Source: Lysobacterales bacterium | Lineage (GTDB): Bacteria; Pseudomonadota; Gammaproteobacteria; Xanthomonadales; Xanthomonadaceae | Length of the DNA: 7,348 bases | Reading direction: 5' to 3' | Assembly (NCBI GenBank): GCA_020442545.1 | Contig: JAGRJX010000028.1 | Coordinates: 10,848 to 18,195 of the forward strand | In this document: piece after piece, positions 1-4,774 of the stretch | Numbering within the stretch: the first letter of the stretch is position 1 | How the letters are laid out: each line of letters begins with the position of its first letter | Translations under genes and position numbers: made by a program | Notes under the pieces: generated by a model | Told to the model about the DNA's origin: nothing | Seen by the model: the letters and a program-made list of their open reading frames with translations, nothing else | Database searches by the model: none

Positions 1-299
1 CGTGCCTGCAGTCGATCCAGCAGCAGCGGCGCGCCGTGGCCCTGCAGTTCCAGCACGTCCTCACCGGTGAACGAGCGTGGGCCGGGAAAGAACAGGGCGA
101 TGCCGTCGTCAATGGTATCGCCTGTCGCGTCGCGGAAGGTCGTGAAGTGCGCGTGGCGCGGTGACGGTGGTTTGCCAATCAGCGCCGCAGCGATATCGCC
201 GGACAGCGGACCGGAAACGCGGACGATGCCGACGCCGCCGCGACCCGGCGCGGTGGCGATGGCGACGATAGTGTCGTGTTCGTCGTCTGGCAACGTCAT
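1..299 (-). CDS. mnmE: tRNA modification GTPase MnmE (TrmE), N-terminal part, cut by window edge
   Basis: MnmE works with MnmG to add the carboxymethylaminomethyl (or aminomethyl) group to the wobble uridine U34 of certain tRNAs. Only the first 99 codons are present. They cover most of the N-terminal tetrahydrofolate-binding/dimerisation domain. Seen directly: the family N-terminal signature DTIVAIATAPGRGGVGIVRV (residues 9-28) followed by SGP, and SFTGEDVLELQGHGAP (76-91). The GTPase domain and the C-terminal catalytic cysteine lie outside the window. The ATG at 299 was chosen because the protein then starts a few residues before the conserved DTIVA block, as in other MnmE proteins. The frame stays open upstream, but no family-like sequence is encoded there. 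No clear Shine-Dalgarno is seen. The gene lies 130 bp downstream of yidC on the same strand. Confidence 0.95.
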   Translation of the reverse strand, partial: MTLPDDEHDTIVAIATAPGRGGVGIVRVSGPLSGDIAAALIGKPPSPRHAHFTTFRDATGDTIDDGIALFFPGPRSFTGEDVLELQGHGAPLLLDRLQA

Positions 300-374
300 C
301 TGGGCATGTTCGCAAATGACCGTGTTGGCGGCGAGCAGCAGGCGGCTTGACGGGTACCACCCTCGCCACACTTC

Positions 375-414
375 GCGCGATGGTTATCGCGCTCGATCTC
401 CCGCCAGCGGGAGA
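375..414. repeat. Two tandem 18-nt perfect hairpins between yidC and mnmE
   Basis: Two perfect inverted repeats sit side by side. The first is gcgcgat-ggtt-atcgcgc (375-392) and the second is tctcccg-ccag-cgggaga (397-414). Each has a 7-bp stem and a 4-nt loop, and 4 nt separate them. The second resembles the short GC-rich palindromes (REP-like) common between genes of gammaproteobacteria. Neither is followed by a T-run in the minus direction, so they are not standard intrinsic terminators. They may protect or process the 3' end of the yidC transcript. The stretch 300-429 holds no gene that I can see. Confidence 0.55.
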
Positions 415-429
415 GGGAGAAAGAGCATG

Positions 430-2160
430 TCAGGTCTTGTGCTTGGCGTCGTCAAAGCCGCCGTGCCGCTTCATGTTGATGTACTGCTGCAGCAGGCTGA
501 GCGCGCCGTTGGTGACCCAGTACAGCACCAGGCCGGCGGGGAAGAAGGCGAACAGGAAGCCGAACATGATCGGCATCGCCTGCATCATGCGTCGCTGCAT
601 CGGGTCCATGCCCGGCGTCGGCGAGATGCGTTGCGTCACGAACATGATGATGATGTACAGCGCCGGCAGGACGAAGTAGGGATCCTTCGCGGTCAGGTCC
701 TGGATCCAGCCAATCCACGGCGCGTGGCGCAGCTCGACGCTTTCCACCAGCACCCAGTACAGCGCGATGAACACCGGAATCTGCACCAGGATCGGCAGGC
801 AGCCGCTGGCGGGATTGATCTTCTCCTTCTTGTACAGCTCCATCATCGCCTGGTTGAGCTTCTGGCGATCGTCGCCGTAGCGCTCCTTCAGCGCCTGCAG
901 ACGCGGCTGTACGCGGCGCATCTTGGCCATGCTCTCGAACTGCTTGGCCGACAGCCAGTAGAAGGCGAGCTTGAGCAGCACCACCACGCCGATGATCGCC
1001 CAGCCCCAGTTGCCGAGCAGGTCGTGCAGCAGGCTCAGCAGCCAGAACAGCGGCTGCGAGATGACGGTGAAGATGCCGTAGTCGACGGTCAGCTCCATGC
1101 CCGGCGCGACCTGGTCGAGCTGATCCTGCAGCTTGGGACCGACGTACAGGCTGGCTTCGCTGCTGACGGTTTCACCCGGTGCGGCGGCAAGGCGCGGACC
1201 GATGGCGCGCATCATGTAGCGGCCGTTCTTTTGCGCGCTGGAGCTGAACTGGTTGCCGCCCTTGGCATCCGGGATCCAGGCGGCCAGGAAATAGTGCTGC
1301 ACCAGCGCCACCCAGCCGCCGCTGATGTCGTTCTTTGCCGGCTCGCTGGCAAACTCGCCATAGTCGAGTTTGTTGAACTTGTCTTCCGGGCTGTACCAGG
1401 CACCACCGGTGTAGGAAAACGCGGCCGGCGAGGTCATCCAGCCGCCTGCGGGTTTTGGCGGCGGGATGCGCTGCAGCTGACGATAGGCGTTGCCCTGCCA
1501 GTTGGTCGACGTGCCGTTGGTGATGTCGTCACGCACCCGAATCTGGTAGCTGCCGCGCTCGAACACATAGGTCTTGCGGACCACAAGGCCGTCGGCACCG
1601 TGGAAGGTGAACGGCACTTCCAGCGTGTCACTGCCGGCCGCCAGCGCGTAGCTGTCGCTGTCGGTAGTAAACGAGGCCTGGTGGCTTGGCGCGTTGCCGG
1701 CGCTGTTGATCAGACCGCTCTGCGCAATGAACAGGTGCTCGCCCCGATCGTCAAGGATTTCCACCGGCGGCGAACCGGCCTCGGTGGTCTGTGGATAGCA
1801 CAGCAGCTCGACGCGGCGCACGCTGCCGCCATTGGCTGAAAGCTCCACGTGCAGCAGGTCGGTGGTGACGCTGATGCCCCGCGCCGATGCGCTCGCGGTG
1901 GCCGTGGCTACCGGCTGGCTGTCGGCCGTTGGCGCCGGTGCGCCGGGCAGGTTATCGCTGCTGGGTACGTCTTCGCGCCCGCCATCGGCCGGAATGGCCG
2001 GCACCGATGTGTCTGCTGTGGTCGCGGTCTTGCCGGCCGTCCCGGCAGCGACCGCCGCTGCAGCAGGTTCGGCCTTGTTGTAGTCGTTCTGCCAGGTACT
2101 CCACAGCGCGAAGGCCAGGGCCAGCCAGATCACCAGGAGAAAGACGCGATTCTGATTCAT
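430..2160 (-). CDS. yidC: Membrane protein insertase YidC
   Basis: YidC inserts and folds inner-membrane proteins, alone or with the Sec translocon. The protein is 576 aa, close to the family size in gammaproteobacteria. Seen: an N-terminal membrane segment (about 5-22), an Ala/Thr/Pro-rich linker (about 30-95), a large periplasmic domain (about 95-345), and the conserved YidC/Oxa1 core. In the core, membrane segments lie near 384-404, 454-474, 494-510, 527-539 and 540-556. Core motifs include QFESMAKMRRVQP (407-419), NPASGCLPILVQIPVF (449-464) and FPAGLVLYWVTN (540-551). By alignment to remembered E. coli sequence, Lys397 sits where E. coli has the hydrophilic-groove Arg366, which keeps the positive charge. 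The tail is short and Lys/His-containing. The ATG at 2160 directly precedes the MNQNR start typical of the family; the ribosome site is weak. It lies 83 bp after rnpA and is probably co-transcribed with it. Confidence 0.97.
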   Translation of the reverse strand: MNQNRVFLLVIWLALAFALWSTWQNDYNKAEPAAAAVAAGTAGKTATTADTSVPAIPADGGREDVPSSDNLPGAPAPTADSQPVATATASASARGISVTTDLLHVELSANGGSVRRVELLCYPQTTEAGSPPVEILDDRGEHLFIAQSGLINSAGNAPSHQASFTTDSDSYALAAGSDTLEVPFTFHGADGLVVRKTYVFERGSYQIRVRDDITNGTSTNWQGNAYRQLQRIPPPKPAGGWMTSPAAFSYTGGAWYSPEDKFNKLDYGEFASEPAKNDISGGWVALVQHYFLAAWIPDAKGGNQFSSSAQKNGRYMMRAIGPRLAAAPGETVSSEASLYVGPKLQDQLDQVAPGMELTVDYGIFTVISQPLFWLLSLLHDLLGNWGWAIIGVVVLLKLAFYWLSAKQFESMAKMRRVQPRLQALKERYGDDRQKLNQAMMELYKKEKINPASGCLPILVQIPVFIALYWVLVESVELRHAPWIGWIQDLTAKDPYFVLPALYIIIMFVTQRISPTPGMDPMQRRMMQAMPIMFGFLFAFFPAGLVLYWVTNGALSLLQQYINMKRHGGFDDAKHKT

Positions 2161-2180
2161 GGACGCAACTCGTCAGCCGG

Positions 2181-2198
2181 GGCGGCAGTCCGGCCGCC
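2181..2198. repeat. GC hairpin in the rnpA-yidC gap
   Basis: A perfect 6-bp inverted repeat (ggcggc / gccgcc) with a 6-nt loop lies between the rnpA stop and the yidC start. It has no T-run, so it is unlikely to be a full terminator. It could adjust rnpA-yidC read-through or message stability. In GC-rich DNA a stem this short may arise by chance. Confidence 0.3.
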
Positions 2199-2243
2199 TT
2201 GTCACGCGGGCACGCACAGACCGGAAATGATGGTGTGGGAAGC

Positions 2244-2765
2244 TCAGGTGGACGGATCCCGCGTCGCCGTTGTGACGGTCGACGTGTCGAGGGAATCGGC
2301 GAAGCCGCTCGCGTCGGGGGGCGCTAGTTTGACCGGCGATGGCGTTGGCTTCAACGTCTTCGCGCGCCGCCAGAGGTTTTCCAGGGCCTGGTGCAAGTCG
2401 CGGCGCGGCAGGTCGGCGATGCCGGCGCGTGCAACCAGGACGATGTCCAGGCCGCTAAGGTGCTGGCGGTGTCGTCGGAAGCTGTCGCGCGCGATGCGCT
2501 TGATGCGGTTGCGGTCAACCGCACGCCTTGCCACGCGCTTGGCCACGGTCAGGCCGAGTCGGGCCGCAGTGGTTGCGGGCGCTGGAGTGATTGCACGGTC
2601 CGCCGCGTTCTCGCTCGCGGCACGCTGGCGTACGATCAGCTGCAGGTGTTGGCTGTTGCAGCGCCGCCCCTTGGCAAACACCCGCTGGAAGTCAGCGGGT
2701 GTCAGCAGTCGCGACCGCCGGGTGAAGGCGGTGCTGGTCAGGTCGGTGTCGCTGTACTCCGTCAT
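2244..2765 (-). CDS. rnpA: Ribonuclease P protein component, enlarged form
   Basis: RnpA is the protein subunit of RNase P, which with the M1 RNA trims the 5' leader of precursor tRNAs. The preferred ATG at 2765 gives 173 aa, against 119 aa in E. coli. Seen: RLLTPADFQRVFAKGRR near residues 19-35, the basic RNR signature RLGLTVAKRVARRAVDRNRI (69-88) continuing KRIARDSFRR, then LDIVLVARAGIADL and LENLWRRA. Two additions are evident compared with E. coli: an Ala/Thr/Pro-rich insert of about 17 residues before the RNR block, and a low-complexity Ser/Thr/Pro tail of about 38 residues after LENLWRRA. An in-frame GTG at 2789 would add eight mostly Ala/Arg residues and cannot be excluded. The gene sits just after rpmH on the same strand, the near-universal arrangement, and is expected to share its promoter. 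Confidence 0.95.
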   Translation of the reverse strand: MTEYSDTDLTSTAFTRRSRLLTPADFQRVFAKGRRCNSQHLQLIVRQRAASENAADRAITPAPATTAARLGLTVAKRVARRAVDRNRIKRIARDSFRRHRQHLSGLDIVLVARAGIADLPRRDLHQALENLWRRAKTLKPTPSPVKLAPPDASGFADSLDTSTVTTATRDPST

Positions 2766-2796
2766 CGCCGCTGCAGCAGCACGGCGCACGCCGGCA

Positions 2797-2824
2797 CCCG
2801 TACGATCCGGCCCGTACGATCAGG
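2797..2824. repeat. 14-bp tandem duplication across the rpmH stop
   Basis: Two adjacent 14-bp units, cccgtacgatccgg (2797-2810) and cccgtacgatcagg (2811-2824), match at 13 of 14 positions. The second unit contains the rpmH stop codon (2820-2822) and the start of its last sense codon. The first unit lies in the rpmH-rnpA gap. It looks like a small local duplication of the rpmH 3' end. Confidence 0.6.
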
Positions 2825-2954
2825 CGGACAGGCGCTTGCGACCCTTGGCGCGGCGGGCGTTGATGATCTTGCGGCCACCGGTGGTCTTCATCCGCGCACG
2901 GAAACCGTGTGTGCGGGCACGCTTGAGGTTGCTGGGCTGGAAGGTGCGCTTCAT
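2820..2954 (-). CDS. rpmH: 50S ribosomal protein L34
   Basis: L34 is a small, very basic protein of the large ribosomal subunit. The 44-aa product starts MKRTFQPSNLKRARTHGFRA, continues with RMKTTGGRKIINARRAKGRK and ends RLSA. This matches the family along its full length and falls in the usual 44-46 aa range. The ATG at 2954 is the only sensible start, since the protein begins exactly at the conserved MKRTFQPS. A weak AGGT motif lies about 10 nt upstream. The gene is the first of a leftward rpmH-rnpA(-yidC) unit driven by the promoter at 2993-3021. It faces away from dnaA, as is usual around bacterial origins. Confidence 0.98.
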   Translation of the reverse strand: MKRTFQPSNLKRARTHGFRARMKTTGGRKIINARRAKGRKRLSA

Positions 2955-2992
2955 GGCGAAACCTGTTGAAAATGGCGGGGAAAAGAGGCGGA

Positions 2993-3021
2993 ATTCTACG
3001 TTCGGCGGCGATGCCGGTCAA
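2993..3021 (-). promoter_or_regulatory. sigma70-type promoter for rpmH-rnpA
   Basis: Reading the minus strand, TTGACC (3021-3016) is followed after exactly 17 bp by TAGAAT (2998-2993). Each hexamer differs from consensus at one position. Transcription would start near 2986, giving a leader of about 30 nt before the rpmH ATG at 2954. The strong match suits a ribosomal protein gene. Confidence 0.75.
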
Positions 3022-3031
3022 GTTCGGCACG

Positions 3032-3061
3032 TTGCCGCGCTGCGCGGTCCGACGCTAGACT
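3032..3061 (+). promoter_or_regulatory. Possible dnaA promoter
   Basis: TTGCCG (3032-3037) and TAGACT (3056-3061) are separated by 18 bp. This is a moderate sigma70 match, pointing toward dnaA and lying back-to-back with the rpmH promoter. It implies a dnaA leader of roughly 95-125 nt, depending on which start codon is used. No DnaA box resembling TTATCCACA is seen in the rpmH-dnaA gap, so autoregulation through a consensus box is not evident here. Confidence 0.4.
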
Positions 3062-3190
3062 GTTCTGTTCAGCATGCAACCGCCTGGATCGGCGCTTTCC
3101 CGCGGCGTCCTTGCCCGGTGCTTTCGCGCTCGCGACCGCCGCCACCTTGCAGTAACGTACGTGTCCCGTCCCACCGAAACCCCGTCGCCG

Positions 3191-4519
3191 ATGATCACCG
3201 CCTGGCAGCGCTGCCTGGAACGCCTGCAAGCCGAGCTGCCGGTCGAGGAATATCTGACCTGGCTCAAGCCGCTGCAGGCGCATGGCGACGCCGACAGTCT
3301 GTCGCTGTATGCGCCAAACCAATTTGTTGCCGACACGGTGCGCGAGCGGCATCTGGAGCGTCTGCATGAACTGCTGGCACATTTTGCAGGCGGCAGCCCG
3401 AAGCTGCGCGTGGCCGTCGGTGCCGTGCCGCGCGCGGCGGGCAGTGAAGACGGCAGTCGCGCGCCCGGCGGCGGCAAGCGCATCGCCGAAGGCAATGCTG
3501 CGCATTCCGGTCTTGATCCGCACTACCGTTTCGACAGTTTCGTCGAAGGCAAGTCCAACCAGATGGGTCGCTCGGCGGCCATGCAGGTGGCGCAGAATCC
3601 GGGCCGCGCCTTCAATCCGCTGCTGCTGTACGGTGGCACCGGCCTCGGCAAGACACACCTGATGCACGCCGCCGGCAACCTGATGCGCGAGAACGATCCG
3701 TCGATGCGCGTGCTGTACCTGCGCTCCGAGCAGTTTTTCAACGCCATGATGCAGGCGCTGCGCGAGAAGTCGATGGATCGCTTCAAGAAGCAGTTCCATT
3801 CGGTCGACGCGCTGCTGATCGACGACATCCAGTTCTTTGCCGGCAAGAACACCACCCAGGAAGAGTTCTTCCACACCTTCAACGCGCTGTTCGAGGGCAA
3901 GCAGCAGATCATCCTGACCTGCGACCGCTACCCGCGTGAAGTCGACAACCTGGAGCCGCGGCTGAAATCACGCCTGGGTTGGGGATTGTCAGTGGCCATT
4001 GAGCCACCGGACTTCGAAACCCGAGCAGCGATCCTGCTCAACAAGGCCGAACAGCGCGGCGTCGCCCTGCCCGAGGACGTGGCCTACCTGATTGCCAAAC
4101 GCATGCGCTCCAACGTCCGCGATCTTGAGGGCGCGCTCAATACGCTGGCGGCGCAGGCCAACTTCACCGGCCGCGCGATCAGCGCCGATTTCGCACAGGA
4201 AACCCTGCGCGACCTGCTCCGCGTGCAGCAGGCGGCCACGTCGATCTCGAATATCCAGAAGACCGTGGCAGACTACTACCAGCTGCGGCTGGCGGAGCTG
4301 TCGTCAAAGCGTCGCAGCCGCTCGATTGCGCGGCCTCGACAGATCGCCATGGCGTTGGCCAAGGAGTTGACCGAACACAGCCTGCCGGAAATCGGCGAGG
4401 CGTTCTCGCGCGACCACACCACGGTGCTGCATGCCTGCCGCGTGGTGCGTGACCTGGTGGAAAGCGACGGGCGTATCCGCGAGGATTGGAACAACCTGAT
4501 CCGCAAGCTCAGCGAGTAG
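3191..4519 (+). CDS. dnaA: Chromosomal replication initiator DnaA
   Basis: DnaA binds DnaA boxes at oriC, melts the origin and loads DnaB helicase. The ATG at 3191 gives 442 aa starting MITAWQRCLERL, matching the start and length I recall for Xanthomonas DnaA. An in-frame GTG at 3161 would add ten residues (MSRPTETPSP). Neither start has a clear Shine-Dalgarno. Domain I covers about 1-77 with TWLKPLQ at 23-29. A short Gly/Ala-rich linker covers about 78-107. The AAA+ domain follows, with Walker A GGTGLGKT (148-155), Walker B LLIDDIQ (208-214), box VII arginines at 257 and 261 in PRLKSRLGWG, and RSNVRDLEGAL (306-316). Domain IV carries KRRSRSIARPRQ (373-384) and the DnaA signature ending DHTTVLHAC (408-416). 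The loop just before DHTTV reads FSRDH, one residue shorter than FGGRDH in E. coli. The gene is divergent from rpmH and precedes the putative oriC. Confidence 0.97.
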   Translation: MITAWQRCLERLQAELPVEEYLTWLKPLQAHGDADSLSLYAPNQFVADTVRERHLERLHELLAHFAGGSPKLRVAVGAVPRAAGSEDGSRAPGGGKRIAEGNAAHSGLDPHYRFDSFVEGKSNQMGRSAAMQVAQNPGRAFNPLLLYGGTGLGKTHLMHAAGNLMRENDPSMRVLYLRSEQFFNAMMQALREKSMDRFKKQFHSVDALLIDDIQFFAGKNTTQEEFFHTFNALFEGKQQIILTCDRYPREVDNLEPRLKSRLGWGLSVAIEPPDFETRAAILLNKAEQRGVALPEDVAYLIAKRMRSNVRDLEGALNTLAAQANFTGRAISADFAQETLRDLLRVQQAATSISNIQKTVADYYQLRLAELSSKRRSRSIARPRQIAMALAKELTEHSLPEIGEAFSRDHTTVLHACRVVRDLVESDGRIREDWNNLIRKLSE

Positions 4520-4567
4520 CGGGTTGGTGGATGGCAGCGGAGCGGGAATGAAACAGCGGGGACAAGT

Positions 4568-4576
4568 TGTGGATAA
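4568..4576 (-). promoter_or_regulatory. DnaA box, perfect consensus
   Basis: The minus strand reads TTATCCACA, identical to the high-affinity DnaA box. It lies 48 bp after the dnaA stop, at the dnaA-proximal side of the proposed origin. Confidence 0.85.
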
Positions 4577-4603
4577 GATGGGACTCTTCTCCGGGCCTGG
4601 AAG

Positions 4604-4612
4604 TTGTCCACA
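4604..4612 (+). promoter_or_regulatory. DnaA box, one mismatch
   Basis: TTGTCCACA differs from TTATCCACA only at position 3. It faces the opposite way to the perfect box at 4568-4576, with 27 bp between the two. The shared core TCCACAA forms a 7-bp inverted repeat (4567-4573 with 4607-4613). Confidence 0.65.
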
Positions 4613-4647
4613 AGCCACACACAGCCGACACGCAGGCAGCAGACAAC

Positions 4648-4712
4648 TTTGTTATGGAATAAATACCAATAAAATCAAAGGTTTGCTGTAGTTTTAGGCA
4701 GAAAACCAAGAC
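4648..4712. other. AT-rich stretch, candidate DNA unwinding element
   Basis: This is the most AT-rich part of an otherwise GC-rich window (about 68% A+T over 4651-4710). It lies just to the right of the DnaA box pair, as expected for the region melted by DnaA. A second AT-rich patch follows at 4729-4750, after a short (ACC)4 run at 4716-4728. Confidence 0.55.
4673..4685 (+). promoter_or_regulatory. IHF-like binding site, full consensus match
   Basis: The 13 bp AATCAAAGGTTTG fit the IHF consensus WATCAANNNNTTR at every specified position, inside the AT-rich half of the proposed origin. IHF bends origin DNA in E. coli to help DnaA open it; that role here is inferred. A weaker copy with the last position off lies at 4737-4749. 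Confidence 0.5.
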
Positions 4713-4762
4713 TCTACCACCACCACCATTTCTTTTAATCAACAGATTTGTAGCGGTATAGC

Positions 4763-4767
4763 GAGGA
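4763..4767 (+). promoter_or_regulatory. Ribosome binding site of dnaN
   Basis: GAGGA lies 7 nt before the ATG at 4775. It is the clearest Shine-Dalgarno in the window and fixes the dnaN start. Confidence 0.7.
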
Positions 4768-4774
4768 ACCACGC

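Larger units (their letters stand above)
4520..4774. other. Putative chromosomal replication origin (oriC)
   Basis: The 255-bp dnaA-dnaN gap has the hallmarks of a bacterial origin. It holds a perfect DnaA box and a one-mismatch box in inverted orientation within 45 bp. An AT-rich stretch follows (41 of 60 bases A or T over 4651-4710), suited to unwinding. Two IHF-like sites lie in the AT-rich part. No GATC occurs anywhere in the gap, so Dam/SeqA-type control as in E. coli is not indicated. Origins in the dnaA-dnaN gap are common in bacteria. No open frame of note lies in this stretch. Confidence 0.75.

Noticed and set aside
397..414. Intrinsic terminator for yidC
   Set aside because: The stem is good but no T-run follows in the minus direction, so I list it only as a hairpin.
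67..1839. 590-codon plus-strand open frame antisense to mnmE and yidC
   Set aside because: Its protein is Arg/His/Gln-rich with no recognisable domain. The minus strand encodes clear YidC and MnmE, so this is a GC-rich codon-bias shadow.
1849..3369. 506-codon plus-strand open frame across yidC, rnpA, rpmH and the start of dnaA
   Set aside because: It overlaps four well-supported genes and both facing promoters. Its composition is typical of an antisense shadow.
2996..3874. 292-codon minus-strand open frame antisense to dnaA
   Set aside because: It lies opposite conserved DnaA domains and ends in the rpmH promoter region, so it is a shadow frame.
4521..4535. Possible third DnaA box near ggtggatgg
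   Set aside because: The best alignment to TTATCCACA leaves three mismatches, too weak in a short GC-rich stretch.
4686..4697. TAG-TTT-TAG pattern as a DnaA-trio-like motif
   Set aside because: The repeats are not contiguous and not next to a DnaA box, so the match is likely chance.
4734..4762. TTTAAT (4734-4739) or TATAGC (4757-4762) as a dnaN promoter -10
   Set aside because: No acceptable -35 lies at the right distance, and the second would overlap the ribosome binding site.
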